Assembly: GCA_903828565.1 (NCBI GenBank)
Contig: CAIKMQ010000013.1
Location: 1-64,000 of the forward strand
Reading direction: 5' to 3'
Length of the DNA: 64,000 bases
Source of the DNA: an uncultured Leptolinea sp.
Lineage (GTDB): Bacteria; Chloroflexota; Anaerolineae; Anaerolineales; Anaerolineaceae
Shown here: piece after piece, positions 48,956-59,767 of the stretch
Layout of the letters: each line of letters starts with the position of its first letter
Position numbering within the stretch: position 1 is the stretch's first letter
Notes under the pieces: generated by a model
Seen by the model: the letters and a program-made list of their open reading frames with translations, nothing else
What the model was told of the DNA's origin: nothing
Databases searched by the model: none
Position numbers and translations under genes: made by a program

Positions 48956-51900
48956 GTGATCCTGGAGACCATACGCCGGCTGCCGCCATATCAGCAGCTA
49001 TTAGCCAACCTGCAGGGAAACAGCTCTCTGGAGCAGAACATACCTCTGGGTATGATGCGTTCAGCCCGGCCGCCTTTACTTGCAGCTTTACAGGCTGATT
49101 TGCGCCGGCCAATCCTGTTCATTACCAGCAAACAGGAAGTTGCTGCCACCCTGATGGATGAGCTTGAGTTCTGGCAACCTGGTATCAGCCTGCTTCCATT
49201 CTCTGAGCCGGCAACATTGTTCTATGAAGATGCAGCATGGGGATTGAACATCCGTCGTGATCGGATCAGTGTCCTGACCGGACTTGCCCAATTCCATTTA
49301 CCAGGCAGCAAACCTGCAAATAGCGCTCCCTTGATCATCACCTCCGCAAAATCCTTAATGACCCGCACCATGCCGAGGCGTGATTTTATTACTTCTTTTC
49401 TCAGATTTTCCAGTGGAAGTACGAAAACGATGAGCAGCCTGCTTGTCCAAATCACTTCGCTGGGCTATACCGGAAATGACACAGTTCTGGAGCCTGGGCA
49501 ATTTGCGCGCCGGGGTGGGGTGATGGACTTTTGGCCCATGGGGGATGCGCTTCCTGCGAGGTTGGATTTTTTCGGGGATGAGATTGAATCGATCAAGCGC
49601 TTTGACCCGTCAACGCAGCGCACAGTGGAAACAGTATCTACCCTGAGCATCCCTCCGGCGAGGGAGTTCCTGATAGCTGGCATGCCCGTATTGGATACCG
49701 GTCATTCTTATAGTGAATTTCATCTACCATTGATCCATCGTTTCCCGAGCACTTTGATCGATTATCTTCCGAAGAGCACACTGGTCGTTATGGACGATGG
49801 CGCTCGTCTGCAAGGTGTAGTTACAGAACTGGAGGAAGACGCTGTTCAGATGCGTAATGAGGGCGTAACCAATGGATCACTGCCTTCAGATTACCCGGTT
49901 CCTTATTTGTCATGGTCAGAGTTGCAAGATTCTCTCAGCCGATCGGTCGTTTTGGATATGGGACACAGCGCGGAACACGGCCTTTCAGATCTTGCCGCGT
50001 GTTTTGAGCCAAATCAACGATTTGCCGGACAATTACGGCAATTCATAGCAGCCATTCGGGAAGAAGAGAATAGTCAACAGGTTATTATTTCCAGGCAGGT
50101 GCCGCGGATCCGCGAGGTGATGCAAGAGGTCTCTCGTGATACCGCAGGGGAATTCACAACACCTGAGTTGATCGAAGGTAGCCTGACAGAAGGCTGGCAT
50201 CTCTCACATCCCGTAACCGGAGAACTATACCTTTTTTCAGACAGTGAGATCTTTGGGTGGGAAAAACCACATTCCCGCCGAAGAACGCCGCAACTGGCTG
50301 AGAACCCTGAAGCAGGATACGCAGACCTGAAACCCGGTGACTGGGTAGTGCATATTGATCATGGTATTGGTCAATACAACGGATTGGTCAAGCGCGTACT
50401 GGATGGCATTCGGCGCGAATTCCTGGTGATTCTCTATGATGGTGGAGATGAGCTTTTCGTTCCCATCCATCAGGCAGATCGCCTCTCCCGGTATGTCGGC
50501 CCGGAAAATCAGCGCCCGGCAGCATCCCGGTTGGGCGGGCAGGAATGGGCCGCCACGAAGCAACGCGTTCTCCATGCGGTGGAAGAAGTCGCCGGAGACC
50601 TATTGGATCTCTACGCTCGCCGGCAGCTGGCAGAGGGATTTACCTTTTCGCAGGATACTGCCTGGCAAATGGAACTGGAAGGTTCATTCCCGTATGTCGA
50701 AACACCAGACCAGATGGATGCCATCCGTGCAGTAAAGCGGGACATGGAAAAGTCGCGGCCGATGGACCGCTTGCTGTGCGGGGATGTGGGTTATGGCAAG
50801 ACAGAAGTCGCTTTACGCGCGGCTTTTAAAGCAGTGATGGATGGCAAGCAGGTTGCTGTCCTTGTGCCAACCACCATCCTGGCACAACAGCATTACGATA
50901 CCTTCGTGGAGCGGTTGCTGCCTTTCCCTGCCCGGGTGGAGATGCTTTCGCGTTTCCGTTCTGCCCGCGAACAGGATGAGATTATTAGTCAATTGGGTAT
51001 GGGTCAGGTGGATATCATCATCGGCACACACCGCTTGCTTTCAAACGATGTGATGTTCAAAGATCTCGGGTTGGTGATCATTGACGAAGAGCAGCGCTTT
51101 GGGGTCACACATAAGGAAGCATTGAAGAAATTGCGTACCGAAGTGGATGTTCTCACGCTTACCGCCACACCTATCCCCCGGACGCTATACATGGCGCTCA
51201 CTGGCGTAAGGGATATTTCCACCATCAATACGCCGCCTGAGGAACGTCTTCCAATCAATACCCACATTGGCCCTTATTCACCACACCTGGTACGCCAGGC
51301 GATCTTAAGGGAGCTGGAACGCGGCGGCCAGATCTTCTTCCTCCATAATCGGGTGCAGTCCATCCCGGCCATGCTGATGCACCTGACAAAACTGGTGCCG
51401 GAGGCGCGCTATGGTATCGCTCATGGACAGATGGAGGAAAACGAACTCTCCCGCGTGATGCATGCTTTCACACACGCCGAGATCGATGTCCTGCTCTGCA
51501 CTTCTATTATTGAATCAGGCCTCGATATTCCCAATGCCAATACGCTAATTGTGGACCGGGCAGATACCTTCGGGTTGGCCCAGTTGTACCAGTTGCGCGG
51601 CAGGGTCGGGCGCGGATCGCAACGGGCTTACGCATACTTCTTTAAGCACCGCACCCGCGTAGCCACGCCCGAAGGGCAGGAGCGCCTGGAGGTGATCGCG
51701 GAGAATACTCAGCTTGGTGCCGGTTACAGCATTGCCATGCGCGACATGGAAATGCGCGGCGCTGGGGAGCTGCTTGGAAACAGGCAGCACGGGTATATCA
51801 ACTCCGTGGGTTTCCACCTCTACACCCGCATGCTGGCATCCGCTGTCAAGCTGGAACGCCGCTTGCGAGGATTACCTGAAGAAACCCGCCAGGATGCCTT

Positions 51901-52345
51901 TGCTGTGCGGGAGCTGTCTGTACCGGTGAATGTGGATCTGCCCCTGCCTGTGGAATTGCCGGAGGAGTACATCCCAGATCAGGCAAGCCGATTAAAGCTT
52001 TACCGACGCCTTGCGGATGCTGGGGAAACATCCCGGCTGGATGCGCTGGCTGAAGAGCTGAGAGACCGCTTTGGGGCATTACCTGCGGAAACGGATAATC
52101 TCTTATTTTCATTGCGTGTAAAACTGCTGGCGGAGTTGGCCGGGCTGGCAAGTGTGTCTATGGAAGGCGGTCAGTTGGTGTTGCGATATCCCGGCCAGCC
52201 TGATGGCAGCCCACCCCGCAATTTACATTTTATCCACCCGAAAGTTCGCGCCGGACGCAACGCATATTGGATGCCGTTCAACCAGGCAGATGTGGATTGG
52301 AAGATAGACCTGCTGGAAGCCTTAGTCCAGTTAGCTACACACTAA
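48956..52345 (+). CDS. mfd: Transcription-repair coupling factor Mfd
   Basis: ATP-dependent translocase that pushes stalled RNA polymerase off lesions and recruits UvrA. The UvrB-like N-terminus (about 1-320) is followed by the RNA-polymerase-interacting CarD-like region ([20 protein letters not shown] near 455), the RecG-like motor with Walker [11 protein letters not shown] near 610, DEEQRFG near 710 and [13 protein letters not shown], then the C-terminal TRCF domain. 1129 aa is normal. It starts with GTG at 48956, with AGGAG 8 bases upstream. uvrB follows downstream, so repair genes are grouped. Confidence 0.96.
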   Translation: MILETIRRLPPYQQLLANLQGNSSLEQNIPLGMMRSARPPLLAALQADLRRPILFITSKQEVAATLMDELEFWQPGISLLPFSEPATLFYEDAAWGLNIRRDRISVLTGLAQFHLPGSKPANSAPLIITSAKSLMTRTMPRRDFITSFLRFSSGSTKTMSSLLVQITSLGYTGNDTVLEPGQFARRGGVMDFWPMGDALPARLDFFGDEIESIKRFDPSTQRTVETVSTLSIPPAREFLIAGMPVLDTGHSYSEFHLPLIHRFPSTLIDYLPKSTLVVMDDGARLQGVVTELEEDAVQMRNEGVTNGSLPSDYPVPYLSWSELQDSLSRSVVLDMGHSAEHGLSDLAACFEPNQRFAGQLRQFIAAIREEENSQQVIISRQVPRIREVMQEVSRDTAGEFTTPELIEGSLTEGWHLSHPVTGELYLFSDSEIFGWEKPHSRRRTPQLAENPEAGYADLKPGDWVVHIDHGIGQYNGLVKRVLDGIRREFLVILYDGGDELFVPIHQADRLSRYVGPENQRPAASRLGGQEWAATKQRVLHAVEEVAGDLLDLYARRQLAEGFTFSQDTAWQMELEGSFPYVETPDQMDAIRAVKRDMEKSRPMDRLLCGDVGYGKTEVALRAAFKAVMDGKQVAVLVPTTILAQQHYDTFVERLLPFPARVEMLSRFRSAREQDEIISQLGMGQVDIIIGTHRLLSNDVMFKDLGLVIIDEEQRFGVTHKEALKKLRTEVDVLTLTATPIPRTLYMALTGVRDISTINTPPEERLPINTHIGPYSPHLVRQAILRELERGGQIFFLHNRVQSIPAMLMHLTKLVPEARYGIAHGQMEENELSRVMHAFTHAEIDVLLCTSIIESGLDIPNANTLIVDRADTFGLAQLYQLRGRVGRGSQRAYAYFFKHRTRVATPEGQERLEVIAENTQLGAGYSIAMRDMEMRGAGELLGNRQHGYINSVGFHLYTRMLASAVKLERRLRGLPEETRQDAFAVRELSVPVNVDLPLPVELPEEYIPDQASRLKLYRRLADAGETSRLDALAEELRDRFGALPAETDNLLFSLRVKLLAELAGLASVSMEGGQLVLRYPGQPDGSPPRNLHFIHPKVRAGRNAYWMPFNQADVDWKIDLLEALVQLATH

Positions 52346-52440
52346 TTTTATTTTCTTTAAATTACCAAAACAAACGATTGTCAAAAAATAAAAAAATATA
52401 TGAGCGGACAATAATATCTGTGAGAATATATCGTTGCATT
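52346..52440. other. AT-rich intergenic region between mfd and uvrB
   Basis: Ninety-five AT-rich bases (with A-runs at 52381-52399) with no open reading frame or clear hairpin. The uvrB promoter element follows. Confidence 0.5.
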
Positions 52441-52446
52441 TATAAT
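52441..52446 (+). promoter_or_regulatory. -10 element of uvrB, placed for a leaderless start
   Basis: Perfect TATAAT ending 7 bases before the ATG at 52454. The expected start of transcription falls at the start codon itself, and no ribosome site exists before that ATG. Confidence 0.55.
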
Positions 52447-52453
52447 TAATCTT

Positions 52454-54502
52454 ATGGAATTTAAACTTCACTCTCCGTACCAACCCACGGGCGACCAGCC
52501 TGTTGCCATCGATCAACTGGTGCATGGTGTAGAGCAAGGGATGCAGCACCAGGTACTTCTGGGTGCGACTGGTACCGGAAAGACCTTCACCATTGCCAAT
52601 GTGATCCAACGAACGCAAAAGCCCACCCTTGTGATGGCCCATAACAAGACGCTGGCTGCGCAGCTTTACGCCGAATTCCGCGAGTTCTTCCCTGAGAACG
52701 CCGTGGAGTACTTCGTCTCCTACTATGATTATTACCAGCCTGAAGCCTATGTGCCACGACGCGATCTTTATATCGAAAAAGAGACAGACATCAATGAAGA
52801 GATCGAAAGATTACGCCTGGCTGCCACCACGGCATTGATGAGCCGGAAAGATGTCATCATTGTCGCTTCGGTTTCATGCATTTATGGTTTGGGGAATCCG
52901 GAAGAATTCAATCGCGGGTTATTGCACCTGTCCACAGGGGAAGTCTACCGGCGCAATGCCTTGTTGCGCCAGCTGGTGGAAAGCCAGTATCAGCGTAATG
53001 ATATTGAGATCAAACCTGGAACATTCCGTGTGCGCGGCGATACGCTGGAGATCATGCCTGCATATGAACGCGAACACATCTACCGAGTTTCCTTTTTCGG
53101 TGATGAGATTGAGAAGATCATGGATATTCACCCGGTCACCGGTGAGGTCCATAGCATCCCTGTTGAGTTGGATATTTACCCCGCCAAGCATTACATCACT
53201 CAGGAAGAGAAACTAAAAGAAACCGTCGCTGCGATCGAAAATGAATTGGAAGAAAGGATCCAGTTCTTCAAATCCCGGGATATGCTGCTCGAAGCTCAGC
53301 GGATTGAACAGCGGTGCCGGTATGACCTGGAAATGCTGAAAGAAGTAGGTTATTGCAGCGGCATTGAAAACTACAGCCGCCATGTGGACCTGCGCCCCGA
53401 AGGCTCTGCTCCCTGGACTCTGATCGATTACCTGCCTACTGATTATCTGTTGGTACTGGATGAAAGCCACATGACAGTACCGCAGATCCGCGGTATGTAT
53501 AACGGTGACCGGTCCCGCAAGCAGGTACTGGTGGATTATGGCTTTCGCTTACCAAGTGCTTTGGATAACCGGCCTTTGACCTTCGATGAGTTTGAGCATC
53601 ATATGCAGTGCGTCATTTATACTTCTGCAACCCCCGGGCCGTATGAAATGAATGCGGCTGGCCAGGTGGTGGAGCAGATCATCCGCCCGACTGGCTTGCT
53701 AGACCCTGAGGTCGAAGTCCGCCCGACTGCCGGGCAGGTGGATGACCTGGTCGCAGAGATCAAAAAGCGCACAGCCGTAGGTGAGCGGATACTGGTAACC
53801 ACGTTGACAAAACGCATGAGCGAAGACCTGGCTGATTATCTGCTGGAATTGGGTATGAAAGTCCACTACCTGCACAGTGAAGTAGAAACTTTGGAACGCA
53901 TCTCAATTTTGCGTGACCTTCGGACTGGCGTTTTCGATGTGATCGTGGGGATCAATCTGCTGCGTGAAGGCTTGGACCTGCCGGAAGTCTCGCTGGTTGC
54001 GATCCTGGATGCAGATAAAGAAGGCTTCTTGCGGTCAGGGACTGCGCTCATCCAAACGATTGGGCGGGCAGCCCGGCATGTGAACGGCAAGGTTTTGATG
54101 TATGCCGATCGTATCACCGATAGCATGGCAAAGGCTCTGGATGAAACCAACCGCCGCCGCAAGAAACAAAATGACTACAACGTCTCCCGGGGGATAGAAC
54201 CGGTATCTATCCGCAAGGCCATCCACGATCTGACACAGCAATTAACGGGCGCAGCTTCCATTGCGGAGAAGCGCGCCGGATATGGTGAGAACTCCCCCGG
54301 AAAAGGTGAGTTTATGCCGCGCAAGGAATTTGACCGGGTGATTTCGGAATTGGAAAATCAGATGAAAGCAGCCGCAAAGGAGTTGCAATTTGAGAAAGCC
54401 GCGGCGATCCGCGACCAGATCTATGAGTTACGAGCGGTATATGCTGAAAGCGCGAAGATAAAACCCTGGGAGAAAGCGCGCCTGCTTGCCGGGGAAGAAT
54501 GA
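52454..54502 (+). CDS. uvrB: Excinuclease ABC subunit UvrB
   Basis: DNA damage verification helicase of nucleotide excision repair. Walker [10 protein letters not shown] lies near residue 38, the damage-probing beta-hairpin [12 protein letters not shown] near 95, then [10 protein letters not shown], the helicase motif QTIGRAARH, and a C-terminal UVR domain ([12 protein letters not shown]...) that contacts UvrC. 682 aa is normal. It sits 108 bases after mfd in the same direction but behind its own -10 element; the lack of a ribosome site suggests leaderless translation. Confidence 0.95.
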   Translation: MEFKLHSPYQPTGDQPVAIDQLVHGVEQGMQHQVLLGATGTGKTFTIANVIQRTQKPTLVMAHNKTLAAQLYAEFREFFPENAVEYFVSYYDYYQPEAYVPRRDLYIEKETDINEEIERLRLAATTALMSRKDVIIVASVSCIYGLGNPEEFNRGLLHLSTGEVYRRNALLRQLVESQYQRNDIEIKPGTFRVRGDTLEIMPAYEREHIYRVSFFGDEIEKIMDIHPVTGEVHSIPVELDIYPAKHYITQEEKLKETVAAIENELEERIQFFKSRDMLLEAQRIEQRCRYDLEMLKEVGYCSGIENYSRHVDLRPEGSAPWTLIDYLPTDYLLVLDESHMTVPQIRGMYNGDRSRKQVLVDYGFRLPSALDNRPLTFDEFEHHMQCVIYTSATPGPYEMNAAGQVVEQIIRPTGLLDPEVEVRPTAGQVDDLVAEIKKRTAVGERILVTTLTKRMSEDLADYLLELGMKVHYLHSEVETLERISILRDLRTGVFDVIVGINLLREGLDLPEVSLVAILDADKEGFLRSGTALIQTIGRAARHVNGKVLMYADRITDSMAKALDETNRRRKKQNDYNVSRGIEPVSIRKAIHDLTQQLTGAASIAEKRAGYGENSPGKGEFMPRKEFDRVISELENQMKAAAKELQFEKAAAIRDQIYELRAVYAESAKIKPWEKARLLAGEE

Positions 54503-54510
54503 TATAGCGG

Positions 54511-54810
54511 TTATTCACTGATGAAAGTTGAGCGAACCTGAAAGGAACGGAACTCACCGGTTGCCGGCGAGAATTCCTCCCGATAATCGCGAACGAATGC
54601 CATGGGCGGGCCTGCTTTGAGTAGTTCGCTCAATTGGCGTAAAGAACGCTCGTTACCTTCAGCTACAATTTCTACTTCACCCGAATACAGGTTGCGTACC
54701 CATCCGGTCAAGTTGAGCTGATCCGCGGCTTCTTCAGCAAAATTCCTAAAACCTACCTGTTGTACCCTGCCTGTGATGACAGCATGCAGACGCACAGTTT
54801 TGTCACTCAT
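54511..54810 (-). CDS. acyP: Acylphosphatase
   Basis: Small (about 99 aa) enzyme that hydrolyses acyl phosphates. The signature GRVQQVGFR with the catalytic arginine and the GWVRNLYSGEVE block with the catalytic asparagine are both intact. The start is uncertain: the ATG at 54810 is preferred, but the ATG at 54822 is possible; either overlaps the end of the HEAT gene, so translation is coupled. Confidence 0.9.
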   Translation of the reverse strand: MSDKTVRLHAVITGRVQQVGFRNFAEEAADQLNLTGWVRNLYSGEVEIVAEGNERSLRQLSELLKAGPPMAFVRDYREEFSPATGEFRSFQVRSTFISE

Positions 54811-55807
54811 CATCCGGCTCATCTTCTGATTCAGGTTCTTCGATTTCGCTGGTATCCGGGTCCAGATCCATGAAGCTGAAATTACCCATGCTGGCTGTAA
54901 ATGCCAGGTTCTCGATAGCAGATTCGAGCAGGTCCAGCGTTTCCTCGTCCAGGTCAGAATCCTCAGCGAGTTCCGTTAGTTTCTCCTGGATTTGTTCTCC
55001 GCCGATCTGTGAGAGGGACCAGGCAACCGCCAGAAGTAGCTCATCATCGGTATCATCATCATCCAGCAAATCAAGCAGGGGCTCTCTTGCTTCCACCAGT
55101 TCCAACTCACCGGCAGCCCGGACGGCCTCAAGCTGCATTTCCGGCTGGGGCGAATCCAAATTATCCAGGACTGTAACCCGCCAGTGATCATTCGCTGAAC
55201 GGCCCATAGCAAAGATAGCGGATGCCCGCATAACCATTTCTTTTTCTGAATAGGCTGACGCGATCAATGCTGTGATCTCCGGGTTGGAGGAGTAACCCAA
55301 CGCTTCTATGGCTCTTCGGCGAAGGGTGAGCGGATAGCTCGATCCAAATCTCGTGATCAGCGCGGTTTCAATATCCGCTTGCTTATGCGAAGGGATCTCA
55401 TCCATCTCTCCTAGAAAGATGAACCGGCCCAACAGGCTGGCTGCTGCCGCCTGCACAGAAACATCGGGATCAGTGGTGAGAAGTCGTAATAAGCTGGAGA
55501 CGAGGTCTTCTGCTTCACATTCCCACAGCAGGCGGATGCCCATTTCGCGGACGCGTGGTTGAGGATCTTCGAGCGCTAACCGGCCGATCTCAAAGAATGA
55601 CACCACACTGTCGCTGTCTGTCAGTTCTTCCAAATCTTCCATCCAGCCAACGATGCGTTCTCTTGGGATGCGGTCCCAATTATTTTTTATTTTTTCCACC
55701 TCGGCCGGTGGCAGGTCAGAAAACCGGTGCAGTAAATGCGGAGGAAAGGGTTTGGCAGGATCAAATAATGCTGATAATACCTGGTCAAATGAGGTTTCGG
55801 TTGCCAT
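54803..55807 (-). CDS. HEAT-repeat protein
   Basis: A 334-residue protein with about five HEAT-like helical pairs between residues 75 and 285 (for example VREMGIRLLWECEAEDLVSSLL, VQAAAASLLGRFI, LRRRAIEALGY), flanked by acidic ends; the last 30 residues are nearly all Asp/Glu. HEAT arrays are scaffolds for protein partners, here cytoplasmic. The partner is unknown. 6 bases after rseP and overlapping acyP. Confidence 0.8.
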   Translation of the reverse strand: MATETSFDQVLSALFDPAKPFPPHLLHRFSDLPPAEVEKIKNNWDRIPRERIVGWMEDLEELTDSDSVVSFFEIGRLALEDPQPRVREMGIRLLWECEAEDLVSSLLRLLTTDPDVSVQAAAASLLGRFIFLGEMDEIPSHKQADIETALITRFGSSYPLTLRRRAIEALGYSSNPEITALIASAYSEKEMVMRASAIFAMGRSANDHWRVTVLDNLDSPQPEMQLEAVRAAGELELVEAREPLLDLLDDDDTDDELLLAVAWSLSQIGGEQIQEKLTELAEDSDLDEETLDLLESAIENLAFTASMGNFSFMDLDPDTSEIEEPESEDEPDDE

Positions 55808-55813
55808 ATTTGC

Positions 55814-56881
55814 TCACTTCGTGATGATTGGGTTGATAAAATCTTGAATCGTGATGAATACCATCAGAGTAAGCAATGTGAGCATACCGATGGAGTTCAC
55901 GAGGTTCTCATATTTTTGCGGAACGCGCTTCCTGAAGAGGATTTCCGGTAGGATAAAAAGGATTCTTCCGCCATCTAGCGCGGGGATGGGAAAGAGATTT
56001 GTCAGACCCACCGCAATGGATATAGTACCAATAAAGGAGAGAACGGATACCGCCGGTAGACTGGTCGTTGAAGTTGCAGCCTCTACATCACTCTCACGGG
56101 CTGCACTATAAATATCAAAAATCCCTTTGGGCCCGATGATTCTTGCCTCTTCGGGGGCGATTGCGCCAGAAATTAAGCGGATTGGCAGGGTGAAGAGTTG
56201 CCGGGCCTGTTCCACCATGGCTGAGAATGATACCGGGATAGCCCGGTACCAGGGTATGGGGATGTATGGGTTACCCATCACGAAACCAACGGGGCCTTGC
56301 CCTTCGGGTGGGTTTGTTCGGGGTGTGACTTGGATGATTATCGGGTCGCCGTCACGCAGGATCTCCATACTGACAGGCAGTCCGGCGAACTCACGTGTGA
56401 TCGCCTGAATTTCTTCGGCAGATGAAACATTACGTCCAGCGACTGATGTGATGATATCCCCGGCAAGCATGCCTCCTGCTTCAGCGGGAGAAGCCTTTGC
56501 CACTTCCATCACCTGGATGGTAGAGGTATCGGGCATACCAACCTGCGAAAACAAGGCTACATAAACCATGAAACCCAAAATAAGGCTAGCCAGCGGACCG
56601 CCCGCGAGTACACCCAGCCTAGCCCACGGGCTGGCGGCTGCCAAACCACCCTGAACGGACGGGTCATTATCACCTTTCGGTCGAACAAATGCTCCAAATG
56701 GGATGGCATTGATACTGACTAATACTTTGCCTATCTTGCGACCAAATATTCGGGGTGGCATCCCGAAACCAAATTCTTCGATTTCGACGCCTACCAGTCG
56801 AGCCATTAAAAAATGTCCCAACTCATGAGCAGCCAGCAGCGCTCCAAGCACAACAATAAACTGAATGATGGTCAGTAACAA
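55814..56881 (-). CDS. rseP: RseP-type intramembrane zinc protease (M50)
   Basis: Site-2 protease family enzyme of 355 aa with the zinc motif AAHELGHF (H19, E20, H23) in the first membrane helix, one PDZ domain (about residues 115-195) and the third ligand in PALDGGRILF near residue 300. Four membrane helices. It may cleave anti-sigma factors or stuck signal peptides. It follows the decarboxylase gene by 13 bases. Confidence 0.92.
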   Translation of the reverse strand: MLLTIIQFIVVLGALLAAHELGHFLMARLVGVEIEEFGFGMPPRIFGRKIGKVLVSINAIPFGAFVRPKGDNDPSVQGGLAAASPWARLGVLAGGPLASLILGFMVYVALFSQVGMPDTSTIQVMEVAKASPAEAGGMLAGDIITSVAGRNVSSAEEIQAITREFAGLPVSMEILRDGDPIIIQVTPRTNPPEGQGPVGFVMGNPYIPIPWYRAIPVSFSAMVEQARQLFTLPIRLISGAIAPEEARIIGPKGIFDIYSAARESDVEAATSTTSLPAVSVLSFIGTISIAVGLTNLFPIPALDGGRILFILPEILFRKRVPQKYENLVNSIGMLTLLTLMVFITIQDFINPIITK

Positions 56882-56894
56882 AACTACCTGCTTT

Positions 56895-57881
56895 CTAAAA
56901 TTTCAGATCAGATGTCACCAGGCGGGCAGGACCACCAGCCGGTGAAATGAGGACTGTCGAGACGCTGGCAATCGCCCGTAATTTCACCTCGATGTCTGGC
57001 ACAAATTCAATCGTGGTTAGCACGTGAACATTTGCACCCGCATCAATGGTATAGAAGGCGGGTATTCCCTCGCTCCGTATATGAACGACAGCCTGGATTA
57101 CTTCGAGTGTAGCAGGCAGCCAGTACATTAATGCCGGAGAGGATGTCATCATCACTGCATGCATCATCAGGCAATCCTGCTCCACAATTACTGCCAGTAA
57201 ATTAAGATCACGCTCCATGATCGCTTCGCGGCATATAGTTAGTCGGCGATCAGTGTCCATTACGCGGGCAGATTGGAGCGGGCTGGTGGATGCCAGATGA
57301 TGTCCTTCCGTGGAACTGATCTTCTTCTGCCCGGCATTCACGATCGCCACCAGATCTACCAGCTGCCAGTGATCAGGTGAAGCCAGTGACACAGCAAAAG
57401 AGTCGGTATCATCCTTACCGGGCAACCATTCCACAAATCCTGCCGGGATGGAACGGCAGGCTGATCCGGACCCCTTACGAGCCAGGCGGGAAAGGGCTGG
57501 TTCATTCAGCGAAAGGCCGTATGCTTTTGACCCTGCCAGTGCCAGAGCGGCAAAACCAGAAGCTGATGAGGCGATACCGCTACCGGTGGGAAAGTTATTT
57601 GAGGTCGACAATCTGGCATAAGTGGATATCCCAGACTGTCTGCGGATGATCTCCAGAAAGTTGCGGATCCGTTCTGCATCCCTCTCTTTAGCTATTTCAC
57701 CATTGATGGTGATCTGATCGGCCGGCAAACCAGCATCCAAGGATATTGAAGTGCGTGTCTCCAGAGAGGATAGATTCATGGAGATCGAACCATTGGAAGG
57801 TATGCGGAATTCATCTTCCCGGTTCCCCCAGTATTTAATGAAAGCTATGTTGGGATGTGCGATTGCTGTGACAGAGTCCAT
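56895..57881 (-). CDS. mvaD: Mevalonate-pathway decarboxylase (diphosphomevalonate or phosphomevalonate type)
   Basis: GHMP-fold decarboxylase, 328 aa. The N-terminal block NIAFIKYWGN resembles the KYWGK of diphosphomevalonate decarboxylases but ends in asparagine; the GSGSACRS loop and the TIDAGANVHVL stretch with the catalytic aspartate are conserved. It makes the last step to isopentenyl (di)phosphate. Chloroflexota are known to include a phosphomevalonate decarboxylase (Roseiflexus), used with isopentenyl phosphate kinase, so the substrate here may be either. The ATG at 57881 is chosen; no ribosome site precedes it and the -10 element is only about 15 bases upstream, so its leader is very short. 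Cotranscribed with rseP. Confidence 0.85.
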   Translation of the reverse strand: MDSVTAIAHPNIAFIKYWGNREDEFRIPSNGSISMNLSSLETRTSISLDAGLPADQITINGEIAKERDAERIRNFLEIIRRQSGISTYARLSTSNNFPTGSGIASSASGFAALALAGSKAYGLSLNEPALSRLARKGSGSACRSIPAGFVEWLPGKDDTDSFAVSLASPDHWQLVDLVAIVNAGQKKISSTEGHHLASTSPLQSARVMDTDRRLTICREAIMERDLNLLAVIVEQDCLMMHAVMMTSSPALMYWLPATLEVIQAVVHIRSEGIPAFYTIDAGANVHVLTTIEFVPDIEVKLRAIASVSTVLISPAGGPARLVTSDLKF

Positions 57882-57895
57882 AAGTTTTCTGTAAT

Positions 57896-57901
57896 ATTGT
57901 A
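57896..57901 (-). promoter_or_regulatory. Candidate -10 element of mvaD
   Basis: TACAAT on the minus strand, giving a leader of about 8 bases. No ribosome site. Confidence 0.35.
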
Positions 57902-58035
57902 TCTTAAAATCGATTGCTTCAGCCTGTGCATATATCCCTGGTAGAGTGACATACATCTATAAAATTTATTCTAAATATGTAATTAGGTTAAATTTGTATG
58001 CCAGATCATCAGATTGCGGTATGATTGTGACATTC

Positions 58036-58058
58036 CAGCCTGCGGGCTGTTTTATTTT
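58036..58058 (+). terminator. Hairpin with T-run in the sulP leader (candidate attenuator)
   Basis: A 5-bp GC-rich stem (58036-58040 with 58045-58049) with a TGCG loop, directly followed by TTTTATTTT. It is shaped like an intrinsic terminator but stands 10 bases before the sulP start codon, so it could control read-through into sulP. Confidence 0.5.
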
Positions 58059-58067
58059 AGAGGAAAA

Positions 58068-59732
58068 ATGCCACGAAGAAGCCTTAAACAACTGTATCGG
58101 GATGAGTTTCAGGGGTACACCCTGCATAAACTAAAACAAGACCTGTTTGCCGGTCTCACTGTGGCAGCGGTTGCGCTTCCGCTGGCGCTGGCATTTGGTG
58201 TTGCTTCAGGAGCAACCGCGTCAGCAGGTTTGATCACGGCGGTCATCGCCGGGTTTGTCATTGGTGCCTTATCAGGCGCTCCTTTTCAGATCAGCGGGCC
58301 GACCGGCGCAATGAGCGCAGTATTGATCGTACTGAGTCAAAAGTACGGAATGCAGGGGATCTGGGTAGCCGGGTTACTCTCGGGTGTTTTCTTGTTGATC
58401 ATCGGTTTGCTGCGCATGGGACGTTTTATTGCCTTCATTCCTGCCCCTGTAATCACAGGTTTTACCTCCGGCATTGCTTTGATCATCTTCATCGGTCAAG
58501 TTGATAATTTCATGGGTATTTCTACACCAACCGGAGAGTCAGCCCTGGTGAAGCTATTTGGTTATTTCCAGGGTGGTTTTACACCCGACTGGCATGCAAT
58601 AATGATCGGTGCCATCGTCGTTATGACGATGTTATTATGGCCCAGGAAGTGGAATCAGGTTTTTCCGTCCTCCCTTCTGGGGATCATTTTGGCGACTGTA
58701 CTTGGTGTGGCAACCGGGTGGAAAGTGCAACAGATTGGTGCCATTCCTTCCACGTTGTTACCGGATGCGCGATTACACCTGCTGGATATCCAATTATCCC
58801 GGTTCACAGAATTTATCGCACCAGCTTTGACCATTACTGCACTGGGAGCCATTGAATCCTTGTTATGCGGTGCGGTTGGATCTAATATGACAGGGGTACG
58901 TTTGCAGGCAAATCAGGAATTAGTCGGACAGGGGATCGGAAATATGTTGATCCCTTTTTTTGGCGGTGTCCCTGCAACCGCAGCGATCGCCCGATCAAGT
59001 GTCGGCATTAAATCGGGAGGAGTTACCAGACTGGTCAGCATCATTCATGCAGCCGGTTTACTGGCTTCGATGTTCTTACTGGCGCCGGTGATGGCAAAGA
59101 TCCCTCTTGCGGCGCTCGCCGGAGTATTGATGGTAACTGCCTGGCGGATGAATGAATGGCATTCCATTAAGTTTATGTTCAGTAAGCGCTTCAAAACAGC
59201 TATGACTGCGTTTTTGATCACCATGGTGGCTACTATCGCACTAGACCTCACGCAGGCTATTCTGGTCGGATCATTGATCACTGCAGGTATTTTTCTGAGC
59301 CAAATTGCACAGATCGAAATCACAGTGCAGGAAGTTGACCCCGTAAAATTGCGGGAGAAGGGGATCGAGGCAGAGGGCAAGTGCAGACACGTGCGTGTGG
59401 CTTTTGTTACCGGCCCGATTTTCTTTGCAGCTGCCGGTTATTTCAATGAAGCCTTCGCGGACCTGGGTGATACCCATGCCTTGATCCTATCCATGCGCGG
59501 TGTACCCCTAATCGATACGGCAGGGATTGAAACATTGGAACGCTTGTATGAGAGGTTGCATAAACAGGGCGGGGTATTGATGCTAGCGGGTATTCATGAC
59601 AACGTTCGAGGTATGTTGGAAAGAAGCGGACTGGCAGATCGCATTGGCAAAGAGAACTTCTTCTGGTCATCAGACCAGGCGATCGTTGAATCCGAAAGAA
59701 GAATGTGCCGATATTGTGCTGAAGATAGATAA
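58068..59732 (+). CDS. SulP-family anion transporter with STAS domain
   Basis: A 554-residue SLC26/SulP membrane transporter; substrates in the family include sulphate, bicarbonate and dicarboxylates. The start block AGLTVAAVALPLALAFGVASG and GPTGAMSAVLIVL are conserved, about twelve to fourteen helices are visible, and residues about 430-540 form a cytoplasmic STAS domain (ALILSMRGVPLIDTAGIETL). The ATG at 58068 follows AGAGGA; the 18 codons upstream belong to the leader. Which anion is carried cannot be told. Confidence 0.9.
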   Translation: MPRRSLKQLYRDEFQGYTLHKLKQDLFAGLTVAAVALPLALAFGVASGATASAGLITAVIAGFVIGALSGAPFQISGPTGAMSAVLIVLSQKYGMQGIWVAGLLSGVFLLIIGLLRMGRFIAFIPAPVITGFTSGIALIIFIGQVDNFMGISTPTGESALVKLFGYFQGGFTPDWHAIMIGAIVVMTMLLWPRKWNQVFPSSLLGIILATVLGVATGWKVQQIGAIPSTLLPDARLHLLDIQLSRFTEFIAPALTITALGAIESLLCGAVGSNMTGVRLQANQELVGQGIGNMLIPFFGGVPATAAIARSSVGIKSGGVTRLVSIIHAAGLLASMFLLAPVMAKIPLAALAGVLMVTAWRMNEWHSIKFMFSKRFKTAMTAFLITMVATIALDLTQAILVGSLITAGIFLSQIAQIEITVQEVDPVKLREKGIEAEGKCRHVRVAFVTGPIFFAAAGYFNEAFADLGDTHALILSMRGVPLIDTAGIETLERLYERLHKQGGVLMLAGIHDNVRGMLERSGLADRIGKENFFWSSDQAIVESERRMCRYCAEDR

Positions 59733-59737
59733 CAAAA

Positions 59738-59760
59738 CCCGGCGGAGCGAACCGGGCTTT
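59738..59760. terminator. Terminator between sulP and the small membrane protein gene
   Basis: A short hairpin (CCCGG 59738-59742 with CCGGG 59752-59756, bulged toward the ends) with an A-run on the left, so a T-run exists for the minus-strand transcript. Confidence 0.6.
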
Positions 59761-59767
59761 ACAGGAT

